DNA from: Emcibacteraceae bacterium
GTDB lineage: Bacteria; Pseudomonadota; Alphaproteobacteria; Sphingomonadales; Emcibacteraceae
Assembly: GCA_041396985.1 (NCBI GenBank)
Contig: JAWKXO010000003.1
Coordinates: forward strand, 372,001-436,000
Reading direction: 5' to 3'
DNA length: 64,000 bases
The notes under the pieces: generated by a model
Told to the model about the DNA's origin: nothing
The model's database searches: none
The model's input: only the letters and a program-made list of their open reading frames with translations
Made by a program: the position numbers and the translations under genes
Shown here: piece by piece, positions 17,286-25,897 of the stretch
Layout of the letters: each line of letters starts with the position of its first letter
Numbering within the stretch: position 1 is the first letter of the stretch

Positions 17286-18544
17286 GGTTGGTTTTTCTTT
17301 TTGGGGTTATCATCCGATTCTGTATTTTTAAGTTCCGGCCGCCACCAGTGACTTGTTTTCATGCGTCCGCGGTCAATAAACCAGTCATCAAGCTTAAGGG
17401 CCAGTTTTTTAAACGGCCCTTTGGCCAGTTTTAGCCACATGCGATGAATAAATTTTGTAAAATCACGGTTATAGGGACAGGAACGGATACAGATTATACA
17501 GTCAGTATTCTGATTGCACCAGAATTTAAAGCATTTTTCAGCAGATGGGGTCCATTTGACCACACCTTTAATGTTGCTTGCACTATGAACATGATCGGAC
17601 GGGGCATCAAACGGTATTGCTTTTGGCGGGCATGCTTTTGCACAGCGGTCACAAATTGTACAGAATTCTTCAACGCCGAATTTTTTAGGCGTGTTAATTT
17701 CAAGCGGCATGTCTGTGAAAATTTTGCCAATACGAAAACGCGGGCCGTATTTTTCATTAATAAGCATGCCGTGCCGACCCACTTCGCCAAGTCCTGCCTG
17801 TAACGCCAGCGGAATACAAAGCGCCGTATCATTAAGGGTAGCATAAGCCCTATACCCCATATTGCGAATATACTGAGCCAGGGTAATGATTGCTACTCCA
17901 TCAAACGTATAACCAAGCCCGGTTGCCGCCCCTGATAAAGCTGAGGGAACTGTTTTGATAAGGTCCCGGTCCATTGGCTCCAAAGTCACAATAACATTGG
18001 GGATATCCTCCGGTATCTCTTGCGGCTTCTGACCGTTGCCCTGCATGGAAAAAATTGATTTATACATCCATCTTTCATCATATTCACAGACACCCAGATC
18101 ACCAACGCCGCAAAAACCTGCCACTTTTCTGAGATCACGGGTTGCTTCTGCCGGGCTTTCATACGGGTATGGCTCCGGCCAGCCCTGATCATGGGATGTG
18201 TAATAATCCCAAAAGCCCTCTTTACGGATTTCACCCGGTTTTTCTTTTCTGAACTCACCTGATTTTTCAATATCACGAATGACATTATTGACATGCCATG
18301 CCGCATTTCGGAAGGCATAATCCTTCTGGCTGAACCCATCCGTTTTGCGCGCTTTTGCGTAAGGCATATAATAGCCTTCAAAAAATTTATCTGATTTTTC
18401 GGATTTTATTTCCGGGTCCCACATTGCCCGGCAATAGATATCGAATTTCTGTTCGAACCTTTCAAAATCCTCACCGACTTTTACGCCGGTCAGATCGTCA
18501 ATTGGCCGCGCATGGCGTGACGATTTTAAATTTGAGTTGCTCAT
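17282..18544 (-). CDS. Reductive-dehalogenase-like cobalamin/Fe-S protein, cytosolic
   Basis: A 420-residue protein with the reductive dehalogenase (RdhA) layout: a long catalytic region (about 120-290, including GLGEVGRHGMLI and YGPRFRIGKIFTD) and two C-terminal ferredoxin-like 4Fe-4S motifs, C295-x2-C298-x2-C301-x3-C305-P and C343-x5-C349-x2-C352-x3-C356-P. No Tat signal is present and no RdhB anchor gene is nearby, so it is unlikely to be a respiratory enzyme in the periplasm. It also lacks the C-terminal reductase of the catabolic type. Marine proteobacteria carry such proteins, mostly uncharacterised. Queuosine reductase QueG is a distant relative with similar clusters, but the size and N-terminus do not fit. 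Confidence 0.8.
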   Translation of the reverse strand: MSNSNLKSSRHARPIDDLTGVKVGEDFERFEQKFDIYCRAMWDPEIKSEKSDKFFEGYYMPYAKARKTDGFSQKDYAFRNAAWHVNNVIRDIEKSGEFRKEKPGEIRKEGFWDYYTSHDQGWPEPYPYESPAEATRDLRKVAGFCGVGDLGVCEYDERWMYKSIFSMQGNGQKPQEIPEDIPNVIVTLEPMDRDLIKTVPSALSGAATGLGYTFDGVAIITLAQYIRNMGYRAYATLNDTALCIPLALQAGLGEVGRHGMLINEKYGPRFRIGKIFTDMPLEINTPKKFGVEEFCTICDRCAKACPPKAIPFDAPSDHVHSASNIKGVVKWTPSAEKCFKFWCNQNTDCIICIRSCPYNRDFTKFIHRMWLKLAKGPFKKLALKLDDWFIDRGRMKTSHWWRPELKNTESDDNPKKKNQP

Positions 18545-18660
18545 ATGAACGAAAAATCCTTGCGTCCCTGTTGTTGCTGGTTATGAAATTACACATATTT
18601 TGCTTTTGCATCAAACAAATATAAATGTAATGCTATGGGTTAAAGTAAAGGGGATGATAT

Positions 18661-19746
18661 ATGGTCAGTTTTTTTCAACGTTATTTGCTGCCGGGCTTCG
18701 TCTATCAGTCGGTGATCATTGCTGGCGGTTATGCAACGGGACGTGAGATTGTCGAGTTTTTCTTTGGACCCGGGCCACTTGGTGGCCTTCTGGGGATTTT
18801 TGTCGCGATGACAATCTGGAGTGTTACTCTTGCCGCCTGCTTTGAGCTGGCACGCATCACCAAAAGCTATGATTATAAAACATATTTTAATCAAACCCTG
18901 GGCCGCTTTAGCATTTTATTTGAAATTGTCTATATGCTGCAAATCGTTCTGGTGATATCAATTGTTGGTGCTGCGGCAGGGGAACTGTTATCAGAAAATT
19001 ATGGAATACCGTCGGTTTGGGGTACGGTCACAATGATGGTGTCCGTTGGAATTCTGGTTTTTTACGGTTCCAGCCTGATTGAAAAATTCTTAAGCATCTG
19101 GTCACTGCTGCTTTATATGGCCTATGCGGCTTTTGTTATTTTATGTATCAGTGTTTTTGGCGACAGGATTGCTGAAAATTTTGCCAGTTATCCAATCGGT
19201 GAGGGTTGGTTTAAAGGGGGACTGACCTATTCAGGGTATAACCTGGCCACGATCCCGGCGGTTCTGTTTTGTATTAATCACATTAAAACCCGTAAAGAAG
19301 CAATATGTGCCGGGCTTCTTTCCGGTCCGATTGCTATGATTCCAGGTATATTCTTTTTCGTGGCTATGATGGGCTATTATCCTGAAATTATGGATCGGTC
19401 ACTTCCGGTTAATTACCTGCTTGAGCTTTTGGATGTTCCGGCCTTCAAAGTCATATTTCAGATTATACTTTTTGGCACCTTTATTGAAACCTGTACCGCA
19501 ATGATCCATTCTATTAATGAACGGATTGCCACTTCCTATCATCACAAAGATAAGGAAATGCCGCGGTTCTTAAGGCCGCTCATCGCTATTGCCATCTTGT
19601 TCACGGCCATTGTGCTGGCAACAAAATTCGGTATTGTAAATCTAATCTCGCAAGGATATGGCACACTGACCTGGATATTTATCATATTGATCATCATTCC
19701 ATTATTTACTATTGGTATGTGGAAAATAATAAAAAGTGATGAGTGA
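18661..19746 (+). CDS. YkvI-like membrane transporter (APC/LeuT superfamily)
   Basis: A 361-residue integral membrane protein with about 10-11 hydrophobic helices. The N-terminus contains LPGFVYQSVIIAGGYATGRE, with the conserved GGYATGRE segment of the YkvI family, which is distantly related to amino-acid transporters of LeuT fold. The start has AAAGGGG just upstream. It overlaps the following D-amino-acid dehydrogenase gene by 1 nt, which suggests it imports that enzyme's substrate (inference). Function of the family is not established. Confidence 0.82.
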   Translation: MVSFFQRYLLPGFVYQSVIIAGGYATGREIVEFFFGPGPLGGLLGIFVAMTIWSVTLAACFELARITKSYDYKTYFNQTLGRFSILFEIVYMLQIVLVISIVGAAAGELLSENYGIPSVWGTVTMMVSVGILVFYGSSLIEKFLSIWSLLLYMAYAAFVILCISVFGDRIAENFASYPIGEGWFKGGLTYSGYNLATIPAVLFCINHIKTRKEAICAGLLSGPIAMIPGIFFFVAMMGYYPEIMDRSLPVNYLLELLDVPAFKVIFQIILFGTFIETCTAMIHSINERIATSYHHKDKEMPRFLRPLIAIAILFTAIVLATKFGIVNLISQGYGTLTWIFIILIIIPLFTIGMWKIIKSDE

Positions 19747-21005
19747 TGAAAATTACAGTGATTGGTGCCGGTCTTCTTGGCGTAACGACGGCATATTTTC
19801 TGGCCAGAGATGGGCATGAGGTTGATGTTATAGATCGTGCAAACGGTCCGGCAATGGAAACCAGTTTTGCCAATGCCGGAATGCTCACCCCGTCAATGGC
19901 GGACCCATGGAATGCGCCGGGAATTTTAGGCACACTGCTTTCATCGTTTTTCAGTTCTCACAGTTCTTTCAAATTAAGAGCAAAGGCGATCCCTTCCATG
20001 ATTGGTTGGGGGCTGAGCTTTTTAAATAATTCAAGAAAACCACTTTATTTAAATAATCTTCATCGCAGTGCTGCGCTCGCCTGTTATTCAATGGACATGC
20101 TGACAAAATTAAATGAAGAACTGGATATTCATTATGACGGGATTACGACCGGTTCCCTGAAAGTATTTCGTGACCAGAAAAGTCTGGAAAAGCTTGCCAA
20201 ACTTTCTGAGCATCTTAAAGATCATGATATGACTTTTCGGGTTGTAAAGGGTGATGCACTTCTGGAGGTTGAACCATCATTAGCACCAGTTGCGCATCAA
20301 TTATGCGGCGGGGTTTATTTCCCAGGGGATCATGCCGGCAATGCATATTTATTTACCTGTGAAATGGAAAAAGAAGCAAAAAAACTGGGTGTCAATTTTC
20401 ATTACGGCATTGACGTTAAGAAAATGATCCGTGAAGGATCAAAAGTCAGCCGGTTAATTACAGAGAATAATGAACTTGAGGCAGATAAATTTGTACTTGC
20501 CGCGGGAAGCTATTCAACATTAATTGCAAAGTCGGCAGGATTATTTGTACCGATCAGACCAGCGAAAGGATATTCACTGTCCGTTCCCCTTAACGGATGG
20601 AACGGTGGTCCGCGGATGCCGTTGATTGATGACGGTTTTCACGCGGCAATTTCACCGCTTGGTAATGTTCTTAGAATTGCAGGAACGGCAGAGTTTGCGG
20701 GATATGATCGTTCACTGACAAGGGAACGGCTTGATAATCTTTATCATCTGCTTGATGAAATATACCCTGATTTCAAGCCTTTTATGGATCCTGACAATGT
20801 GACAGAATGGGCAGGGCTCAGGCCACTGACAGCAGATGGCTCGCCCTTTATCGGTCAGACGGAAATAGAAAATCTGTATATTAATGCCGGCCACGGACCG
20901 CTTGGCTGGACCATGGCCGCAGGGTCGGCAAAGATGCTTGCTGATATTATTGCAACAAGACGCCTTTCAATTGATCCGAAGCCTTATTCACTTAGCCGTT
21001 ATTAA
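19746..21005 (+). CDS. dadA: FAD-dependent D-amino-acid dehydrogenase, DadA-like
   Basis: A 419-residue FAD oxidoreductase of the DAO family. It has the N-terminal dinucleotide site VIGAGLLGVTTAYFLARDGHEVD-type segment, TSFANAGMLTP as in DadA, and C-terminal GLRPLTADGSPFIG plus NAGHGPLGWTMAAGS, which closes the FAD site. DadA deaminates D-amino acids to oxo acids and passes electrons to the respiratory chain. The ATG at 19746 overlaps the upstream transporter stop (TGATG); the GTG 3 nt upstream is the alternative. It converges on the NSS symporter gene with overlapping stops. Other substrates such as opines or sarcosine-like amines are possible. Confidence 0.88.
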   Translation: MKITVIGAGLLGVTTAYFLARDGHEVDVIDRANGPAMETSFANAGMLTPSMADPWNAPGILGTLLSSFFSSHSSFKLRAKAIPSMIGWGLSFLNNSRKPLYLNNLHRSAALACYSMDMLTKLNEELDIHYDGITTGSLKVFRDQKSLEKLAKLSEHLKDHDMTFRVVKGDALLEVEPSLAPVAHQLCGGVYFPGDHAGNAYLFTCEMEKEAKKLGVNFHYGIDVKKMIREGSKVSRLITENNELEADKFVLAAGSYSTLIAKSAGLFVPIRPAKGYSLSVPLNGWNGGPRMPLIDDGFHAAISPLGNVLRIAGTAEFAGYDRSLTRERLDNLYHLLDEIYPDFKPFMDPDNVTEWAGLRPLTADGSPFIGQTEIENLYINAGHGPLGWTMAAGSAKMLADIIATRRLSIDPKPYSLSRY

Positions 21006-22384
21006 AATGGGTTCCCGAACATTGTCGAATAGACAACCAGCGTAATGGCGATCGTTGCGACATATTTGGTGCTGAAATGCCATAGCCTGTAATCACGGCT
21101 ACCGTATTTAAACCCAAGTTGGGTTTGAACCATTTCCACTTTCATTGCCCATCCGGCAAATAAACCAATCAGCAGGGCATTTATCGGTAAGAGCACGTTG
21201 GCAACGGTATAATCCATGATGCCGAACAGGTTTTTACCTTCGTAAAGAGGAATAAAGTCAAGGGGTTTTAAATCCGCCAGCACATTAAAGGACAGAACCA
21301 TAAACATGCCAACAGACCAGGCGACCAAACCGGTTGCCCAGGCCATTTTTATACGCGACATACCATTATCAACAAACCAGGCAACAATCGGCTCAAGCAT
21401 TCCTATGGTTGATGTCAGGGCGGCAAAGGACAATAGGGTAAAAAATAATGTACCGAAAATTAATCCACCCGGCATCTGGCCAAAGGCAATCGGCAGGGTG
21501 GCAAAAATGAGGCCGGGGCCTTCACCCGGTGTCAGACCATATTCAAACACAATTGGAAAAATTGCAAACCCGGCAAGCAGGGCCACAATGGTATCAGCAA
21601 TGGCGATAATGCCGGCGGATTTTGGCAGTGAGACATCATCGGGAAGATAGGCACCATAGGTAATAAGCCCGCCAACACCAATGGCGAGGGAGAAAAGAGC
21701 TTGTCCCAATGCCTCAAGGATTGCCCTTGGGGTAAGTTTTGAAAAATCGGGATTTAGAAGAAAGTCCACTGCTTTTGCAGAGTCCCCTGTGATCATTGCA
21801 TAAGCCGCCAGAAAAATAAGGATTATAAATAATGCCGGCAACATAAATTTGACGGCTTTTTCAAGCCCTTCTTTTACACCCAGCGAAATGATTGCAACGG
21901 TTATGAAAAGAAAAATGCTGAACCAGGCAACAAGGGCCGGCCAGTTTGCCTGTGCTTCGGCAAAAATGGCACCCGAAGCGGCGGCATCCACACCTATAAA
22001 CTGACCTGCAGCCGCTTTGTATATATAATCGATCGACCAGCCAGCCACGACGCTATAATAGGAAAGCCCGCAAACCGGGACCAGAATGCTGATCCAGCCA
22101 ATTGATTTCCAGAAGGGATGGTGGCCCATACGAATTAATTTTTCCATTGTGCCGACCGCATTTAATTTCCCAGCACGGCCAATGGCCAGTTCCGACATGA
22201 TTAGGGGGACACCCAGCAGAAATACAAAGCCGACATAGACGATAATAAATGCACCGCCGCCATTCTGCCCGGCAATATAGGGAAAACGCCAGAGATTGCC
22301 CAGTCCGACGGCGCATCCGATTGCTGCCATAAGAAATGTTGTCCGTGAAGACCATGTGACTTTTTGAACGGTAGTATCACTCAT
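21002..22384 (-). CDS. Sodium-dependent transporter, SNF/NSS family
   Basis: A 460-residue symporter of the neurotransmitter:sodium symporter family. The diagnostic N-terminus is AAIGCAVGLGNLWRFPYI (sodium/substrate site in TM1), then NGGGAFIIVY and GVPLIMSELAIGR. About 11-12 TM helices are visible. Bacterial members import amino acids such as tryptophan, leucine or tyrosine using Na+. It is convergent with dadA, with overlapping stop codons, and divergent from the sulfatase gene. Confidence 0.93.
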   Translation of the reverse strand: MSDTTVQKVTWSSRTTFLMAAIGCAVGLGNLWRFPYIAGQNGGGAFIIVYVGFVFLLGVPLIMSELAIGRAGKLNAVGTMEKLIRMGHHPFWKSIGWISILVPVCGLSYYSVVAGWSIDYIYKAAAGQFIGVDAAASGAIFAEAQANWPALVAWFSIFLFITVAIISLGVKEGLEKAVKFMLPALFIILIFLAAYAMITGDSAKAVDFLLNPDFSKLTPRAILEALGQALFSLAIGVGGLITYGAYLPDDVSLPKSAGIIAIADTIVALLAGFAIFPIVFEYGLTPGEGPGLIFATLPIAFGQMPGGLIFGTLFFTLLSFAALTSTIGMLEPIVAWFVDNGMSRIKMAWATGLVAWSVGMFMVLSFNVLADLKPLDFIPLYEGKNLFGIMDYTVANVLLPINALLIGLFAGWAMKVEMVQTQLGFKYGSRDYRLWHFSTKYVATIAITLVVYSTMFGNPF

Positions 22385-22528
22385 GACGAAAACCCTATTA
22401 TGTGAATATTTTATTTATAAGATAAAATGAAGACTAGCGAGAATATTTGCCGATATCAATGCTTCATTGCATTTTATAAAAAAACATCTCATATTATCGA
22501 AAAATGGGAGAACGGGAAGGAATATCCA

Positions 22529-24190
22529 ATGTATAAAGTCATTATTTTTTTCGTTATGGCGGTGATCCTGACAGCCTGCGGGCAAGCAGAAAATAGTGCT
22601 TCACCCAAAAAAATGAGCAATGAAGCGCGGCCAAATATACTTCTGATTGTTGCGGATGATCTTGGATATTCGGACATCGCCCCTTTTGGGGGCGAAATTT
22701 CAACACCAAATCTTGATACCCTTGCTGCCGGTGGCATTAAAATGAGCAATATGTATGCGGCAGCAGCCTGCTCACCAACCAGAACCATGTTGATCGGCGG
22801 GGCTGACAGCCACAGAGGCGGTATGGGAACCATGTTTAATGATCAGGCGCCCAACCAATTGGGTAAACCGGGTTATGAAGGCTATCTGAATAATGATGTC
22901 GTGACCGTATCCACACTTTTGCAAGATGCGGGGTATCATACCTATATGACCGGGAAATGGCATCTTGGCTATGAGGAGGACCAATCACCAAAGGTCAGAG
23001 GATTTGAAAAATCATTTGCTCTTTTGCAGGGAGGCTCAGGCCATTTTGATGATGCACCCTTAACTATTGATCAGGATACATCATGGTTCCGTGAAGATGG
23101 AAAAAGAGTACCCTGGCCGGAGCATCAATTTTCGAGCCAGTTTTATACTGATAAAATGATTGATTATATTGATCAGTCAAAAAATGACGGAAAACCATTT
23201 TTTGCCTATCTTGCCTATACCGCCCCGCATTGGCCGCTTCAGGCTCCGGAAGATTATATCGACAAATATAAAGGTCAATATGATGAAGGATATAATGTTC
23301 TGACTGAGAAGCGTATGAAATCCATGGAGGCTATTGGACTAATAAATCCAGGACTTAAGCCGCCGGTTCATGCATATCCCGATTCCGAAAACTGGAATAA
23401 TTTAAGTGAAGAGCAGAAAAAAGTAAAAGCCCGCCAAATGGAAATTTATGCGGCTATGATTGATAATATGGATTATCATATCGGCCGCATGCTTGATTAT
23501 CTGGATAAAATCGGACAGCGGGAAAATACGATTGTGATTTTTATGTCTGATAATGGGGCTGCCGGGTTTGGACCGGGAATGGCAAGGGCGTTTCCCAAAG
23601 AATGGATCGAGGCCAATTTTGATAATTCATATGAAAATATGGGTAAAAAAGGCTCATACGTATATTATGGTCCTCACTGGGCACAGGCGGGGTCTGCCCC
23701 ATCTCGCATGTTCAAGGGCTTTATCACCGAGGGCGGAATTAAAGTACCGGGAATTATAAATTTCGGTGATAAAATAAAGCATCTTAAAGGGGAGTTTGAT
23801 GATCATTTCCTAACGGTGCTTGATCTTCCTGTGACATTTCTGGATTTGGCAAATGCAGATCTTCCCGGAACAGACTATAAAGGCCGTAAGGTATACCCAT
23901 ATATCGGTAAATCAATTCTTCCCTATTTGTATGGTGACGCAAAGACAATACATAATGACGATGATGTGATGTCCTGGGAGCTGGGTAACCGCATGGCTGT
24001 TCGTAAAGGTGACTGGAAAATAATTAAAATCTCCGGAAAGTACGGTACAGGTGAGTGGGAGCTTTTCAATATCAAAAATGATCCGGGTGAGACTCATGAT
24101 TTAAGTCATGAGGATAAAGTCAAACTGGCTGAAATGGTTGGTGAATGGGACAAATATGCGCAAGAAAACGGAGTCGTTTTGGCTCAATAA
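22529..24190 (+). CDS. Arylsulfatase-type lipoprotein
   Basis: A 553-residue sulfatase. Start ATG at 22529 is supported by GGAAGGAA upstream and by a clear lipoprotein signal MYKVIIFFVMAVILTACGQ with lipobox LTAC; a frame opening at 22427 adds an implausible N-terminus. Catalytic features: metal site LLIVADDLGYSDIAPFGG, formylglycine motif C-S-P-T-R (AAACSPTRTMLIGG), GKWHLG, and DNG (FMSDNGAAGFGPG). The Cys must be converted to formylglycine by a maturase not encoded here. The tethered enzyme would desulfate an organic sulfate ester in the periplasm or at the outer membrane, common in marine polysaccharide or sulfate-ester users. It appears to be a single-gene unit. Confidence 0.92.
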   Translation: MYKVIIFFVMAVILTACGQAENSASPKKMSNEARPNILLIVADDLGYSDIAPFGGEISTPNLDTLAAGGIKMSNMYAAAACSPTRTMLIGGADSHRGGMGTMFNDQAPNQLGKPGYEGYLNNDVVTVSTLLQDAGYHTYMTGKWHLGYEEDQSPKVRGFEKSFALLQGGSGHFDDAPLTIDQDTSWFREDGKRVPWPEHQFSSQFYTDKMIDYIDQSKNDGKPFFAYLAYTAPHWPLQAPEDYIDKYKGQYDEGYNVLTEKRMKSMEAIGLINPGLKPPVHAYPDSENWNNLSEEQKKVKARQMEIYAAMIDNMDYHIGRMLDYLDKIGQRENTIVIFMSDNGAAGFGPGMARAFPKEWIEANFDNSYENMGKKGSYVYYGPHWAQAGSAPSRMFKGFITEGGIKVPGIINFGDKIKHLKGEFDDHFLTVLDLPVTFLDLANADLPGTDYKGRKVYPYIGKSILPYLYGDAKTIHNDDDVMSWELGNRMAVRKGDWKIIKISGKYGTGEWELFNIKNDPGETHDLSHEDKVKLAEMVGEWDKYAQENGVVLAQ

Positions 24191-24296
24191 TTTTGTTTGA
24201 AAAAGCTGATTTTTTTTCAGGATGGCGGTTTTTAGCTAACTTACTGTAGGAAATAAGCTAATTTGAATTTTTTTTTCGGCTTTTTGAACTTTTTTT

Positions 24297-24325
24297 TTGA
24301 CAAACCATAAAAATAAAAGTATGCA
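24297..24325 (+). promoter_or_regulatory. Probable sigma-70 promoter of the polyamine operon
   Basis: TTGACA at 24297-24302, a 17-bp spacer, then TATGCA at 24320-24325. The -35 is perfect and the spacing ideal; the -10 is weak. Transcription would start near 24332, giving a leader of about 330 nt before the decarboxylase start. Confidence 0.5.
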
Positions 24326-24331
24326 CATTTT

Positions 24332-24665
24332 CAGACAATTGACGCACGTGCCACGACGGTGTCTCCTGAGGCTCGCCAGTACGGGTAACGACGTATATGT
24401 CCTTTATTAATTAAGTATGACAATTTTGTCATTTTTGTTAATCAGGGAGATTACGGAGGTTATTCGTATGAAAAAATGTTCATATGACTTTTTGCTCAGA
24501 GCAAAGGCGGTCAAATACTAGATGGTAATTCATTTAGCGTCCGATAATTTATCCAGAAATCTCTAAATCACAGCTTAAGTGCCTGTATGGTTGGTATTTA
24601 AGCTGAAAAAATTGGGTCATCCTCTCGGGGATTGTGTTTGATGTTTTTTGGTTTGGAGAAATACC
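24332..24665 (+). ncRNA. Long 5' leader of the decarboxylase gene, speF-like regulatory RNA candidate
   Basis: The 457-nt stretch between the sulfatase and the decarboxylase holds no long gene but several structured elements: a G+C-rich block at about 24338-24395 that stands out from the A+T-rich surroundings (includes CGACGGTGTCTCCTGAGG), a short hairpin ATGACA/TGTCAT at 24417-24432 followed by T residues, a 17-codon ORF with an excellent ribosome site (24468-24521), and a 13-bp stem (CAGCTTAAGTGCC at 24571-24583 with GGTATTTAAGCTG at 24593-24605, two G-U pairs). Alphaproteobacterial ornithine decarboxylase genes are known to carry the conserved speF leader motif. The match is by position and appearance only; I could not run a covariance search. 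Confidence 0.6.
24468..24521 (+). CDS. 17-residue leader peptide upstream of the decarboxylase
   Basis: A short ORF, MKKCSYDFLLRAKAVKY then TAG, preceded by ACGGAGG 8 nt upstream, the best ribosome site in the leader. It sits between the G+C-rich RNA element and the 13-bp stem-loop, 144 nt before the decarboxylase start. In E. coli an unrelated leader peptide, SpeFL, senses ornithine on the ribosome to control speF; an analogous role is plausible here but not demonstrated. Confidence 0.55.
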   Translation: MKKCSYDFLLRAKAVKY

Positions 24666-25880
24666 ATGAAAACACTTGAATATAGTCAGTATTATACTGA
24701 AGAAAAAAGAGATTTGGTAACTGATGGCAAATTTGATTTTTTAAGTCTGCCGGAGGCCGTTGCGTCACTGAAAAGTGAAGTACCCATTTATGTGATTTAC
24801 CCTGAAGTCATAAAGACTCGGGCAGAATATTTTATAAATAATTTCCCGGGACGGGTAATGTTTGCTGTGAAAGCAAATCCGAATGTAACAGTTCTCAAAT
24901 GTCTTTGGGATGCCGGTATCCGTCATTTTGATGTTGCTTCAATTAATGAAGTAAATCTTGTGGCCGGGTTATTGCCAGAAGCAAAAATGTATTTCATGCA
25001 TCCGGTGAAATCACGCAAAGCCATTCGTGACAGCTATGCAATGGGCCTTCGTCATTATGCTGTTGATTCAATGGACGAGCTTCATAAAATCATCGAAGAA
25101 ACGAATGAAGCAACTGATCTTGTCATTCATATCCGTATTCTGCTTGAAAATCAGAGTGCCGCTTATGATCTTTCCGGAAAGTTCGGCGCCAGTGCTGCTT
25201 CCGCGGTGAATTTGCTGAAACAGGCTGCTTTATATTCAAGCCGTTTGGGGATTACTTTCCATGTAGGTTCCCAGACGATGGATTCCGCTGCCTATAGAAA
25301 AGCATTGGGTGTAACAAAATCGATTATTGATAATGCAGGTGTGCCTGTTGAATTTATCGATGTCGGTGGTGGTTTTCCTGTGGCATATCCGGGAATGCCG
25401 TCTGCGCCGCTTTCAAATTATTTCAACCAGATCGAAGAGGCAATGGCTGAATTTGGACTTGATCATCTTGAGCTTGTGGGTGAGCCGGGGCGCGCTTTGG
25501 TTGCTGAAGGTGGGTCTACTCTTGCGCGCGTTGAGCTGCGTCGCGGTAATGATCTTTATCTTAATGAAGGCGTTTATGGGTCTTTTTTTGATGCAGGAAC
25601 TCCGGAATGGCGTTATCCTACATCACGAATCGGAATGAATAAAAAACACGAAACCATAGCGGAATACCGTTTTTTTGGTCCAACCTGTGATTCAATTGAC
25701 ACAATGGTCGGACCGTTCCACCTGCCTGCAAATATTAAAGAAGGTGACTGGATCGAAGTGGCCAATCTTGGTGCTTACGGACAGGCCATGGCAACACATT
25801 TTAATGGTTTCCAATCCGATATCACAATCACTGTGCCAGGTTTTCCGGCCCATTTAAAATTTGTTGAAAATAATACGTAG
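24666..25880 (+). CDS. PLP-dependent ornithine/lysine-type decarboxylase, fold III
   Basis: A 404-residue alanine-racemase-fold decarboxylase. Start ATG at 24666 with GGAG 9 nt upstream; an in-frame TTG at 24648 is less likely. Motifs: PLP lysine in FAVKANPN (about residue 66), HVGSQ, glycine-rich phosphate loop DVGGGFP, VGEPGRALVA, and GPTCDSID, whose Cys-Asp pair is typical of ornithine decarboxylases of this class. It forms putrescine from ornithine, the first step of polyamine synthesis; lysine or diaminopimelate are possible alternatives. It is the first gene of a three-gene operon with DHS-like and agmatinase-like enzymes and has a long regulatory leader. Confidence 0.9.
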   Translation: MKTLEYSQYYTEEKRDLVTDGKFDFLSLPEAVASLKSEVPIYVIYPEVIKTRAEYFINNFPGRVMFAVKANPNVTVLKCLWDAGIRHFDVASINEVNLVAGLLPEAKMYFMHPVKSRKAIRDSYAMGLRHYAVDSMDELHKIIEETNEATDLVIHIRILLENQSAAYDLSGKFGASAASAVNLLKQAALYSSRLGITFHVGSQTMDSAAYRKALGVTKSIIDNAGVPVEFIDVGGGFPVAYPGMPSAPLSNYFNQIEEAMAEFGLDHLELVGEPGRALVAEGGSTLARVELRRGNDLYLNEGVYGSFFDAGTPEWRYPTSRIGMNKKHETIAEYRFFGPTCDSIDTMVGPFHLPANIKEGDWIEVANLGAYGQAMATHFNGFQSDITITVPGFPAHLKFVENNT

Positions 25881-25897
25881 AATAAGGAATTTATAGT

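Noticed and set aside
17282..18544. Epoxyqueuosine reductase QueG
   Set aside because: It shares two 4Fe-4S motifs and size range, but the long N-terminal region and catalytic segments look like RdhA, not QueG.
24571..24605. 13-bp stem-loop before the decarboxylase as a classic intrinsic terminator
   Set aside because: It is followed by AAAAAATT on the plus strand, not a T run, so it is not a standard terminator; kept only as part of the leader. A weaker hairpin at 24619-24632 with T-rich downstream sequence is too short to call.
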